Positions 15,896 through 23,674 are shown, counted from the first letter of the stretch. The stretch is 49,254 nt of DNA from an uncultured Lachnospiraceae bacterium (GCA_949471785.1 CASWRE010000023.1:1-49254), one strand, 5' to 3'. A program made the numbers and translations. Notes: generated by a model from the sequence alone, not told the origin.

Positions 15896-16903
15896 TCAAT
15901 TTCCGGCCCTTTTCGTAAACGGGCGCTTTCCATCACGGCAAATCTGCAGATACCCGCCGATCGGAAGGGCCCGGGAATCCGCGCCGTGACCCACCTGACC
16001 GGTGGAGGCAACGGGCAGAAGCGGATTGCCCGTACACGCCAGAACCGTTTCCTCCACGGCTGCCCGGCCCGATATCTGCTCCGCTTTCGTAAAAGATCCG
16101 ATCAGCAAACCGTTTATCCGCTCAAAAGCTCCCATCTGACGGAGCTGTGCCAGACAGGTATGAAGCGTCGCCAGGGAACCGCCCAGAGATTCAAGAAACA
16201 GAATCCTGTCTTTCAGCTCCGGAAACCATGGTGTACCGGCCAGTTTCAGAAAGCAGCGGATATTTCCGCCCACCAGCGCTCCCGCCATTTCCTCTCCCCG
16301 CAGGAAATGCCAGGAAGGAGAAAACAGTTCTTCCGAGGAGCCGTCCAGCCAGGCGGAAAATCTTCTGTGCTGCTCTTTTCCGTCCTCTCTCACCAGATTG
16401 CGGATCTGATACAGCACCCCCGGTGAGCCCGCCTTCGTCCACAGCGCATTCAGCACCGTGCTCAGATCGCTGTAACCCCAGAAGCTTTTCCCGGAAGCAG
16501 CGATGCAGTCCATATCCAGCTCCTCCAGAATTTCATTGGCCAGATCACCGCCGGACAGATCAAAAATCGCCGCAATCTCTTCATCCCGGTAAAAATCCAT
16601 CAGGCATTTCGCCCGCTCCTTCGGCGGCGCCGCTTCCCCCCGCTTTTCACGAAACATACAGGGACTCCACACCGGATCAATATTCAGGCTGCGCAGCGCT
16701 TCATCCAGCCTCCGGATTTCCTCTCTGTCCTCCTCTGTCAAAGCGTTTGAACAGGCCGCCAACCCCACCCTTTTTCCACGCAGATTTTTCAATCTTTCTC
16801 CGCTATGCGACTGGACAATGGCATAATTTGTTATCCGGCTGTTTTGGGGTCCTTCGCATTCTCCGACGTTCAGTGTTTGTTCGTTGGATAGTTGATTCGG
16901 CAT
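15896..16903 (-). CDS. LD-carboxypeptidase-like peptidase, family S66
   Basis: This 335-residue protein matches the S66 fold, whose members cut the terminal D-Ala from murein tetrapeptides or act on other peptide substrates such as microcin C7. The nucleophile Ser lies in FWGYSDLSTVLNAL, a probable catalytic Glu in ILFLESLGGSL and His in GQVGHGADSRALPIGG. The central IFDLSGGDLANEI corresponds to the usual GGYG region but deviates from it. AAAGGGGTG precedes the ATG at 16903. No signal peptide is seen, so cytoplasmic muropeptide recycling or peptide-antibiotic resistance are both possible. Confidence 0.82.
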   Translation of the reverse strand: MPNQLSNEQTLNVGECEGPQNSRITNYAIVQSHSGERLKNLRGKRVGLAACSNALTEEDREEIRRLDEALRSLNIDPVWSPCMFREKRGEAAPPKERAKCLMDFYRDEEIAAIFDLSGGDLANEILEELDMDCIAASGKSFWGYSDLSTVLNALWTKAGSPGVLYQIRNLVREDGKEQHRRFSAWLDGSSEELFSPSWHFLRGEEMAGALVGGNIRCFLKLAGTPWFPELKDRILFLESLGGSLATLHTCLAQLRQMGAFERINGLLIGSFTKAEQISGRAAVEETVLACTGNPLLPVASTGQVGHGADSRALPIGGYLQICRDGKRPFTKRAGN

Positions 16904-16948
16904 CTTTATCACCCCTTTCTGAAAAAATAACATTACAGGCACACTGAT

Positions 16949-16975
16949 AATCCCATGACATTCAGCCATGGGATT
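16949..16975. repeat. Inverted repeat between rpn and the S66 gene
   Basis: AATCCCATG (16949-16957) and CATGGGATT (16967-16975) form a perfect 9-bp inverted repeat with a 9-nt centre. It lies 32 nt beyond the Rpn stop codon and upstream of the peptidase start. There is no T run, so it may be an mRNA-end hairpin or an operator for the peptidase gene. Confidence 0.45.
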
Positions 16976-17006
16976 TCCCGTCTTGTTCCGTTACAGTGTT
17001 TTCTGT

Positions 17007-17228
17007 TTACCTCTTTTTCCCGTATTTTTTGAGATACTCCTGGGCTTTGGGTGCGGATATATCCAACCTGGTTTGCAGCCGATTTACGATCTCCTGTTCC
17101 GTAAGATCGAATTCATACCCTGTTTCAATAATTTCTTCAGCTCTTCCTTCTGCCCTTCCTTCTGCCCTTCCTTCTGCCCTTCCTTCTGCCCTTCCTTCTG
17201 CCCAAGTCTCCTCAAATACTGTGCACAT
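17007..17228 (-). CDS. Candidate intragenic short Rpn protein (RpnS-like, gene within gene)
   Basis: An in-frame ATG at 17228, codon 262 of the Rpn gene, is preceded by AAAGGAG (17237-17243) at an ideal 8-nt spacing. Translation from it gives 73 residues: MCTVFEETW, five AEGR repeats, and the whole C-terminal helical tail. Published work on Rpn systems described such internally translated short proteins that bind and inhibit the full-length nuclease. Here the evidence is the ribosome binding site, the start codon and the position; expression is inferred. The site has a stronger Shine-Dalgarno than the full-length start. Confidence 0.6.
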   Translation of the reverse strand: MCTVFEETWAEGRAEGRAEGRAEGRAEGRAEEIIETGYEFDLTEQEIVNRLQTRLDISAPKAQEYLKKYGKKR

Positions 17229-18011
17229 ATCTGTGTCTCCTTTCCTGGTTAATTCATTATAATCGAGTCGACAATTTGCCGCTCCCGCCACGGTCATGAC
17301 TACTGATTTGTCCACATGGCGCTCTTTTGTATAGGCTATGGCTTTGTCCCTGATTTCCTTTAACGACACCTCCCTGTTCAACAAGATTTCCAGTAAGTTG
17401 AACAGGTCTATATTATTCACGTCATGCAGAGACAGATTATTTTGCCTGGCCTCTACCAGCAGCATTTTATAATCGTTTACATACGGGGCAATGTCTTCCC
17501 CTATATCCAGCATCCCATGCAGGGTGGTCGCTCCGTCCCATGGTTTTTCATCGTAGTAGATGACAACCGTAATGACAGGTATGAATTTGTCTGTCCTTTT
17601 CATTCCGGAGAGATATTCGTCCCCTTGCAGGTCTTTGACCTCCCGGTGTTTTTTTGCATTACGGTCATATTGTTTTTTATACGTGCCATAGTCGTATCCC
17701 ATGACCCGCATGGGCATGGCATAATGGGTATGCTCCTGTCCTTCGATCCCCAGAAGGGAGAATTCGGCCCCATGGGTTTGCGACTTTTTTCGGATCTTTA
17801 TATTGTCTCTGGAAGCCTGTATGCTTTCCGCATACCCTCTGTGCTCAAGGACAGAGGATTCTTCCGTGTCGGCGTCTTCAAGATCATCCGGCTTGATTAC
17901 AGGCCTCCCCTCAAACAGGACGGCATTAAACAGATCGGCGAACTGTTCATTATTGCTCCAATAATTTTTTAACACTGTGTCCGGTTTTAAATCCTGTTTT
18001 TCTTTTGCCAT
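17007..18011 (-). CDS. Rpn family nuclease (recombination-promoting nuclease/putative transposase)
   Basis: This 334-residue protein has an N-terminal PD-(D/E)XK nuclease domain: Asp69 in SRDNIKI and Glu90-Gly-Gln92 in SLLGIEGQ, the D...ExQ pattern of Rpn proteins, followed by YAMPMRVMGYD. A middle region (about 140-260) leads to a C-terminal tail with five perfect AEGR repeats and a helical end (LTEQEIVNRLQTRLDISAPKAQEYLKKYGKKR). Related Rpn proteins are toxic DNA endonucleases with anti-phage activity. The start is supported by AAAGGAAT and a strong promoter. A second start lies inside the gene at 17228. Confidence 0.85.
   Translation of the reverse strand: MAKEKQDLKPDTVLKNYWSNNEQFADLFNAVLFEGRPVIKPDDLEDADTEESSVLEHRGYAESIQASRDNIKIRKKSQTHGAEFSLLGIEGQEHTHYAMPMRVMGYDYGTYKKQYDRNAKKHREVKDLQGDEYLSGMKRTDKFIPVITVVIYYDEKPWDGATTLHGMLDIGEDIAPYVNDYKMLLVEARQNNLSLHDVNNIDLFNLLEILLNREVSLKEIRDKAIAYTKERHVDKSVVMTVAGAANCRLDYNELTRKGDTDMCTVFEETWAEGRAEGRAEGRAEGRAEGRAEEIIETGYEFDLTEQEIVNRLQTRLDISAPKAQEYLKKYGKKR
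17143..17202 (-). repeat. 12-bp tandem repeat, five perfect copies, encoding AEGR
   Basis: The unit CTTCCTTCTGCC on the plus strand is repeated five times without a change. In frame on the minus strand it encodes Ala-Glu-Gly-Arg. Because the unit is 12 bp, loss or gain of copies keeps the frame and changes only linker length. Both the full-length and the internal Rpn product contain it. Confidence 0.95.
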
Positions 18012-18040
18012 AATAGAATCATATTCCTTTCTATATCATC

Positions 18041-18069
18041 AGTATACGATTATTTCGCCTTTATCGCAA
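18041..18069 (-). promoter_or_regulatory. Promoter of the rpn gene
   Basis: On the minus strand, TTGCGA (18064-18069), 17 bp, TATACT (18041-18046). It lies about 30 bp before the ATG at 18011. The 158 nt between this gene and the next upstream stop holds no other gene I can support. Confidence 0.7.
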
Positions 18070-18169
18070 GATTAGCTGACGCCAAAAAACAGGACAAACA
18101 GGAAAAGTGCGATATTGCAGCTATTCCCTCGCCCGCTGTTTTTCTCTTGCGCTGCTTCGCCTCTTCCTT

Positions 18170-19168
18170 TTACACAGCATTTCTGTCCCAGACCACTCTG
18201 CTTTCCCTTTTTGCCACGACGTCGCTGTCCAAAACATAGAAGGTTTCCAGAAAAGTTTCCTCATTCGGATTATATCCGACGATCTCTCGGGAAACCGTCT
18301 TTTCCCCTGACCTGTTCTCCTTTTCGGTTTCTGCCAGGACGTATTCTGTTTCCCGCTCCACGGCTATCGTTTCCGGTACTTTTCCCGGTTCATAGGTATC
18401 CTTCCTCACGATCTGATGAGCCTGATTCATCTGGTACAGGGTGGTCTGTACCGGTCTGTTCATGACGGCATAGCGGAGGGTTACGCTGCTTTTTTCTGTT
18501 TTCGTTTTCTCTTTTTCTCTCATGGTGACCTCTCCACTCAGTGTGGTGGAAAAAACTTCCCCCTCCGCACCGTCGCCGCTGGTGCTAAAACCCTGGCCGG
18601 AAACGGCATAAATTTCTCCTTCAGCAGTCTGATAGACGGGATTGGCATGATAGCTTACGTCCTCCTCCATCTGTCCCGGAAGCATATACATCGTACCGTC
18701 GATACTGTATTCCTCCTGGTCATCCGCTATATTTGTATTTGTATTGATCTCGCAAATGCCGTCTGTGCACAGGCATACCCTGTACGGTTCACGCTCATCC
18801 GTTTTTTCCGGATACAGCATATATTCCCCCCTGACATCGCCAAAGAATATCTCCCCATCTTCCGGCCCCTTCGATGGATCAATCTGTGCGTAAAGTCTTC
18901 CCTCATATTCCGGATCGTGGGACAGCGTCACCTCTCCGCCGCCCGTAAGCAGATTCCCATGGTCTTTCAGGTAACTCTCCATATCATACAGATCCAGATA
19001 TTCTGCCGTGATAAAGACTCCGATGAGCCTGTCTTCTCCGGCCTCCGCTCCGGCCCCCGGAACCGCCAGTGAACAGCCGCTCAGCGAAACAATGCAGGCA
19101 AGTCCCCAAATGCCGCCCGCCCGTCTCCGTCCTTTTCTTTCTGCGTTCTTTTTTCTGTCCCTATTCAT
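18170..19168 (-). CDS. Lipoprotein of unknown function, partner of the membrane HTH protein
   Basis: This 332-residue protein has a strongly basic N-terminus, a hydrophobic stretch and the lipobox VSLSGC at about residue 32, so it should be lipidated outside the membrane. The mature part is beta-rich and acidic, with segments such as EEYSIDGTMYMLPGQMEEDVSY and TEYVLAETEKENRSGEKT, and matches no family I know. The ATG at 19168 has GGAGGAGG upstream and overlaps the stop of the membrane HTH gene by 8 nt, implying translational coupling. It could provide the extracytoplasmic signal for that protein, which is inference. Confidence 0.75.
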   Translation of the reverse strand: MNRDRKKNAERKGRRRAGGIWGLACIVSLSGCSLAVPGAGAEAGEDRLIGVFITAEYLDLYDMESYLKDHGNLLTGGGEVTLSHDPEYEGRLYAQIDPSKGPEDGEIFFGDVRGEYMLYPEKTDEREPYRVCLCTDGICEINTNTNIADDQEEYSIDGTMYMLPGQMEEDVSYHANPVYQTAEGEIYAVSGQGFSTSGDGAEGEVFSTTLSGEVTMREKEKTKTEKSSVTLRYAVMNRPVQTTLYQMNQAHQIVRKDTYEPGKVPETIAVERETEYVLAETEKENRSGEKTVSREIVGYNPNEETFLETFYVLDSDVVAKRESRVVWDRNAV

Positions 19169-20117
19169 CACTGCCCTCCTCCAACTTTCCGTCAAATTTT
19201 AAGATATCCCCCACGTCGCATCCCAGAAAATAGCAAATCCGGTTAATGGTATGAAAACGGACGCCTTTTGCTTTTCCGCTCCGCAGGACAGACAGATTCG
19301 CCTCCGTGATCGACATAACCGTAATGCCCAGCGCTCTCTGACAGAATACGGCCAGATGATTGATCCGTGCCATCGCTTCGTCGGAATAGCGGTCATCGTT
19401 CAAAACCGTCAATATGCGACCGGTCATAAAAGCAATGCCCAGGTCAAACACATAGGGCAGAACGTTTACGATATAGCGCAGTCCCAAAAACAGACAGAAA
19501 ATGCCCGTATGTTCTTCGCCGAATGTCAATCGGCCCGACAGTATCCCGCTGTCCGCGCTCTGTATGGTATCTGCCGTCGTCAGTACATCATCCAGGCATT
19601 TTCCAAATATGATATAGATTAAAACCGCGCTCAGAACCCACAGAAGCCCTTGCAGCCCCCGCTGCAGTTTTTCCGCGTCCACCTCCCGATAAACCGCCAG
19701 CAGGCGGATCACCAGGTAAGCAAACAGTACGGAGTAAAATGTACAGCCCAACAGCCATTTCCCCGAACCGGAAATCCATGGGCCAGGCAAACCCGGATTG
19801 ATCATATAATAATTCACAATAAACAGCAGCAAGCTCAGCCCTGGCAGCACAAAATCAATCGGCAGATGTCTCCGTTTCCGTTTCAGTACCAGCCATACCA
19901 GCAGCGGAATCAGGCTGATCAGACTGTATAAGACCACCGCCGCCGCATTTCCCGCCCAGCCAGACAGCGAAAGCAGGCGAAGCCCCCACCCCACCTGCTC
20001 AAAAGGAAAAGCCGCTATTTCAGAAAACATCCAAAAAACGTGCATCCGCAGAAAGCATAAAACCACACAAGCCGCCGCCTCGGCTGCCAGAAAACATCGC
20101 ATGGCATGTCGTCTCAT
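19161..20117 (-). CDS. Polytopic membrane protein with C-terminal Cro/CI-type helix-turn-helix
   Basis: This 318-residue protein has about six hydrophobic segments (near residues 8-28, 55-77, 88-105, 122-145, 158-178 and 200-230). It then has a cytoplasmic tail at about 255-310 whose sequence (LSVLRSGKAKGVRFHTINRICYFLGCDVGDILKF) is the Cro/CI-like HTH of the YozG/HTH_26 type. Such an arrangement makes a one-piece membrane-bound regulator. AGGAGGGG precedes the ATG at 20117; the longer frame from 20171 crosses the operators. Two palindromes overlap its promoter, which suggests autoregulation. The downstream lipoprotein gene overlaps it. Confidence 0.8.
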   Translation of the reverse strand: MRRHAMRCFLAAEAAACVVLCFLRMHVFWMFSEIAAFPFEQVGWGLRLLSLSGWAGNAAAVVLYSLISLIPLLVWLVLKRKRRHLPIDFVLPGLSLLLFIVNYYMINPGLPGPWISGSGKWLLGCTFYSVLFAYLVIRLLAVYREVDAEKLQRGLQGLLWVLSAVLIYIIFGKCLDDVLTTADTIQSADSGILSGRLTFGEEHTGIFCLFLGLRYIVNVLPYVFDLGIAFMTGRILTVLNDDRYSDEAMARINHLAVFCQRALGITVMSITEANLSVLRSGKAKGVRFHTINRICYFLGCDVGDILKFDGKLEEGSDE

Positions 20118-20130
20118 AATCCCCTCCTGA

Positions 20131-20149
20131 ATTATTGTTTTTCGATAAT
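20131..20149. promoter_or_regulatory. Operator-like palindrome 1, membrane HTH operon
   Basis: The 19-bp site is ATTATTG, five bases, CGATAAT. It lies between the probable transcription start and the ribosome binding site of the membrane HTH gene. Its centre (20140) is exactly 42 bp from that of the second copy. Confidence 0.65.
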
Positions 20150-20159
20150 TTTCATCTCC

Positions 20160-20187
20160 AGTATTCCACATAATTATCGTTTGTCAA
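20160..20187 (-). promoter_or_regulatory. Promoter of the membrane HTH-lipoprotein operon
   Basis: On the minus strand, a consensus TTGACA (20182-20187) lies 16 bp from AATACT (20160-20165). The -35 box is embedded in operator 2, so a protein bound there would block RNA polymerase. Confidence 0.6.
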
Positions 20188-20191
20188 TAAT
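20173..20191. promoter_or_regulatory. Operator-like palindrome 2, membrane HTH operon
   Basis: The 19-bp site is ATTATCG, five bases, CAATAAT. It is the same sequence as operator 1 in inverted orientation and contains the -35 box. The 42-bp centre spacing equals four helical turns, placing both on one DNA face. Confidence 0.65.
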
Positions 20192-20227
20192 TTGCAAGAA
20201 AGATCTAACCACCCGCACATTTCCCCG

Positions 20228-21532
20228 TCAGCGGTGAATGCGGTACTGATAGTCCGGTATATATGTCCCGCTGTCACGGAGAATTTTGTTGCCCAGATAC
20301 CGGAAACTGCCGTCGTCGGCAAACCGAACAGTCAGCTCATGGGTAATCACCGCGTCATCATAGAGAACCATGTCACACACGGCGTCCACCGTCATCGTGA
20401 CTGTTCCGTCCTCATTTTTCCTGCTGTCCGTCACCTCCGGCAGGGATGTACCGAAAAACGTGGGCGCGTAAGTGAAGCATCCCAGGGACGCCCATGTATA
20501 GGTCTGTTTTTCTTCGTTGTAAACGGCATACTCCCGCAGCTGCTCCGCCGTTACCGGCAGATAAGCGGTAAGCAGATCTTCGAATTTTTCCTGCGGTATG
20601 CCGTCCGGATAACAGTCTCCCTCAAAGGGCTCCTGGTATTTCATTTTATACAAGTATTCATACAGCCCATTGTAATCCAGTTTCTCCATGTGATCCTCGT
20701 CCCAGTCCGAGCACAGCAGATTGTTTCCCTGATACCCCAGCCCCAGCACACATGTCTCTGACAGGCTGCGGCACTCTTCGGTCATCGGTTTTATCCTGAG
20801 TATGCAGCCGCCGTCGATGATCTCCGTGACCTCCGGAGGCTCAGGTACGCACAATTCATAGCAGAACCATCCTTTCCCGGTGTATTTCCATTTTTTAATT
20901 CTGGTACGGGTCATGTAGGTAATACCCGACCACTCCTCATCCGTCCATTGTGCCCTGGCGCTAAGCACGTACATATCTGTCCCGTCAAAAGTATATTTCA
21001 ATCTCCCCACAGCGCCGTCAGGATAAACCTCATAAATCACCAGAGAACCTTTTCTTCCCTCCCGGCATTTCTTCAGGAAATCATCGGCCTCCTCATAGTT
21101 CTCCATATTGGCATAAGTCACCATAGCTGTCGTCGGCCGGCCGTTCGCCCCTACCACATCCTGCAGCGCCAGAATCGTATCGTCGTCCAGCGACGCATCC
21201 GACGGCTCCTCTTTTCTGGCCTGAAAATAAATGCCCGAAATCACGTCCAGCACCTTTCGGCAATCTGTTTCCGCCTCTTTTCTCTCGTCGTCATCAATCG
21301 GAAGATTATAGCCTCTTTCCTCCTGCCCGACGGCGCTTTCCACGGCCCGGTCTGCCTCCTCTTCCGCCAGGACTTCTCCCACACGGTCTGCCTCTTCTTC
21401 TGCCAGGACTTCTCCCACACAGTCTGAGGATACCATATCCGTGCCGCCGCACCCCATAACGCCCGACAGCAACAAACTACTCACCATCACCAAACCACGC
21501 TTCCAAAACCAGCCTGTCTTTTTCCACCACAT
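20228..21532 (-). CDS. Lipoprotein of unknown function, coupled to the penicillin-binding protein
   Basis: This 434-residue protein has a signal segment and lipobox LSGVMGC at about residue 28. Next come two exact copies of a 12-residue acidic unit (VGEVLAEEEADR) and a large extracytoplasmic domain with several cysteines and Trp/Tyr-rich strands (DEEWSGITYMTRTRIKKWKY). I do not recognise the domain with certainty. The ATG at 21532 has GAGGAGG upstream and lies inside the 3' end of the penicillin-binding protein gene, a 56-nt overlap in another frame. The two genes should be co-transcribed, so a role near the cell wall is inferred. Confidence 0.72.
   Translation of the reverse strand: MWWKKTGWFWKRGLVMVSSLLLSGVMGCGGTDMVSSDCVGEVLAEEEADRVGEVLAEEEADRAVESAVGQEERGYNLPIDDDERKEAETDCRKVLDVISGIYFQARKEEPSDASLDDDTILALQDVVGANGRPTTAMVTYANMENYEEADDFLKKCREGRKGSLVIYEVYPDGAVGRLKYTFDGTDMYVLSARAQWTDEEWSGITYMTRTRIKKWKYTGKGWFCYELCVPEPPEVTEIIDGGCILRIKPMTEECRSLSETCVLGLGYQGNNLLCSDWDEDHMEKLDYNGLYEYLYKMKYQEPFEGDCYPDGIPQEKFEDLLTAYLPVTAEQLREYAVYNEEKQTYTWASLGCFTYAPTFFGTSLPEVTDSRKNEDGTVTMTVDAVCDMVLYDDAVITHELTVRFADDGSFRYLGNKILRDSGTYIPDYQYRIHR
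21348..21419 (-). repeat. 36-bp tandem duplication inside the lipoprotein gene
   Basis: Two adjacent 36-bp units (21348-21383 and 21384-21419) encode VGEVLAEEEADR twice. They differ only at two silent bases. The unit lies in the linker just after the lipidation site, where length variation would alter the distance from the membrane. Confidence 0.85.
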
Positions 21533-23615
21533 AACCGCTGCCTCCTCTGTCTTTGACATCCTCCGTCATACTGACCAGCAAAACCGGACGTTCTGCCGTC
21601 TTCTCTGCCGTAAAAACGGCAAACCATCCCAGCTCCGTGCCGGAATCATCTTCTTTCGCCGCTTTGATCTCTGCCGTCCCCGTTTTTCCCGCCAGAACCA
21701 CATCGTCCCGACGGGCTCCATATCCGGTACCTTCCGCACTGTTCACCACTTTTATCATTGCTTCCCGAACCTGTCCGGCCGTTTTTGGGGAAAAAGCCTC
21801 CGAAATCCACCAGGCGGCTTCGGCCTCCTGCCGGTAAACCAGGTAGGGGCGGATCATATTTCCCTCGTTGCAAAAAGCAGAATACAGGCAGGCCAGGTGC
21901 AGCGGATTGACCAGCATCTGTCCCTGTCCGTAGCCGCTGTCCGCCATCTGGATTTCCGTCTCTATGACTTCCGTATTGGAATATTGAGACGGGGACATTT
22001 TGATCTCAAAGGGTATTTCTTCTTTAAATCCCAGGCCTGCCATGGCATCCGCCCATTTTTCCGCGCCGATCTTTAACGCGGCTTTCGCAAAATAAATGTT
22101 GTCGGAACAGACCAGGGCATTTTCCAAAACAGAGGGCCTGCCTTCATGCAGCGTCGTCACATAATAAGAACCCCAGGAAGCGTCCTTCTGCCAGCGCAGA
22201 CCCTCATTGCCATAATCCTCCGCCGGATCAATATCCCCCGACTCCAGCCCCACCGCCGCGGTAATGGCTTTGAAAGTGGAACCAGGGCACCAGGCCTGCC
22301 GAAAGCGGTTAACCATGGGCTGGTCTTCATTCTCATTCAAAGCCTTCCACTGTCCCTCGGATAAGCCACGGATAAAATCATTGTTGTCATAGGCCGGCGT
22401 GCTGACCAGGGCCAATACCTCCCCGGTATAGGGGTCTATGGCTACGGAACAGCTTTTATCGCTCTGAAACTGTTCGTACAGAGCTGCCTGAAGCCCGGCG
22501 TCCACCGTCAGCTGCACATCCTGGCCCTGCCGGGTCAGCCTGACAGCCAGCTCTGCCTTCTCCCTACCCCCGGCATCTTCAATATAAATCCTGCAACCGT
22601 CCTGCCCCCTCAATTCCTTCTCAAACAGCCCCTCCATGCCGTTTCTTCCGATCACACTGCCGACGGTATATCCTTCCCCCGCATGTTCCTCCAGATCCTC
22701 TGCGGTAACGCTCTGCACATAGCCGATCAGATGGGCCGCCGCTTCACCGAGAGGATAGCTGCGCACCTCCACATCCGACAGCATCACCCCCGGGATGGCC
22801 AGCAGTTTTTCCTGTCGATCCAGCTCCGCCTGCACGGATTCCCCGGGATGGGCTGTCCTCCGTTCTGTTTCCTCCACTTTCGGAACCGTCTTCACCGGTA
22901 CAAAGGAATCCTCCTTTACCCAGCCTGCCGAAAGCTTTTTTTCGATGGATTCCGGCTCGATTTCCAGCAGCCCGGCAATTTCCTCGATGGCCTCCCTGCC
23001 ATCCGCCAGTTTTCCGGGGACAATCCCCACCGAGGACGCCGTGCCTTTATCCGCCAGGACACGGCCGTTTCTGTCCAGAATCTTCCCCCGCTCCGCCCGG
23101 TTCGTGGAAACCCTGACTTTATCCGTGGGACCCAGTTCCGGAAAGATGAGCGAATCCTCCCATACCAGCCCGTAACTATTTTTTCCTTTCTGGAAAAATG
23201 CCCTGTTCTCAAAACTTATGTTTCCAGCCAGTGTGTCAAAAGACGTCCTGTACACGACCGTCTCCTGTTCCTCATCGTATGCCGTGATTTCCACAGCCAT
23301 ATGCTGTACGCCTATCCCCTCATAAATAGCTGCATTGCGCTTCACGAAATCCTCCCGGCTGATCAGCTCCGTCACGCCCTCATCCAGCATATCATACATC
23401 CGGTCATACTCCTTTTCAGGTATATAGGCCATATATCGGGTCAAAAGTGTCCCAGGAGATTCGCCTGCCGCCTTTTTGCCCCAAAAGACCGCTGCATATA
23501 CGGCCAGGCCGACCATACCCGTAACCGTGGCGGCAGCTATGACACACCAAAGCAGCCACCCTTTTCCTTTCCGGTCTTTGCCGCCTTTTTCTTTATATCT
23601 CTGCTTTTTTTCCAT
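21477..23615 (-). CDS. Class B penicillin-binding protein, MecA/PBP2a-like transpeptidase
   Basis: This 712-residue wall-synthesis enzyme has a membrane anchor at about 20-45 and an NTF2-like MecA N-terminal domain (about 50-160). A dimerisation domain (about 165-360) leads to a transpeptidase domain with Ser446-Thr-Phe-Lys, Ser504-Asp-Asn and Lys644-Thr-Gly. The NTF2-like domain is characteristic of low-affinity PBPs such as MecA and PBP5, so reduced beta-lactam sensitivity is possible but not proven. The ATG at 23615 is used; a ten-G tract serves as its ribosome binding site. Two BlaI/MecI-type operators lie upstream. No blaI or blaR1 gene is in the window. Confidence 0.88.
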   Translation of the reverse strand: MEKKQRYKEKGGKDRKGKGWLLWCVIAAATVTGMVGLAVYAAVFWGKKAAGESPGTLLTRYMAYIPEKEYDRMYDMLDEGVTELISREDFVKRNAAIYEGIGVQHMAVEITAYDEEQETVVYRTSFDTLAGNISFENRAFFQKGKNSYGLVWEDSLIFPELGPTDKVRVSTNRAERGKILDRNGRVLADKGTASSVGIVPGKLADGREAIEEIAGLLEIEPESIEKKLSAGWVKEDSFVPVKTVPKVEETERRTAHPGESVQAELDRQEKLLAIPGVMLSDVEVRSYPLGEAAAHLIGYVQSVTAEDLEEHAGEGYTVGSVIGRNGMEGLFEKELRGQDGCRIYIEDAGGREKAELAVRLTRQGQDVQLTVDAGLQAALYEQFQSDKSCSVAIDPYTGEVLALVSTPAYDNNDFIRGLSEGQWKALNENEDQPMVNRFRQAWCPGSTFKAITAAVGLESGDIDPAEDYGNEGLRWQKDASWGSYYVTTLHEGRPSVLENALVCSDNIYFAKAALKIGAEKWADAMAGLGFKEEIPFEIKMSPSQYSNTEVIETEIQMADSGYGQGQMLVNPLHLACLYSAFCNEGNMIRPYLVYRQEAEAAWWISEAFSPKTAGQVREAMIKVVNSAEGTGYGARRDDVVLAGKTGTAEIKAAKEDDSGTELGWFAVFTAEKTAERPVLLVSMTEDVKDRGGSGYVVEKDRLVLEAWFGDGE

Positions 23616-23620
23616 GCATT

Positions 23621-23630
23621 CCCCCCCCCC
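23621..23630 (-). promoter_or_regulatory. Ten-G homopolymer acting as ribosome binding site of the PBP gene
   Basis: Ten consecutive C on the plus strand read as G10 in the mRNA, five bases before the ATG at 23615. It is the only Shine-Dalgarno-like sequence available. Such tracts slip readily in replication, which would change spacing to the start codon. Confidence 0.6.
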
Positions 23631-23674
23631 GCTTTCTTTGCCTGTACATGATACATTTATAGCAGCTTTTATAC

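Noticed and set aside
17143..17202. Possible CRISPR array
   Set aside because: The five 12-bp units are directly adjacent with no spacers and encode AEGR in frame, so this is a coding tandem repeat. No other array-like spacing occurs in the window.
22683..23651. 322-codon plus-strand open frame over the PBP gene
   Set aside because: Antisense to a transpeptidase gene with intact motifs and promoter; no ribosome binding site.
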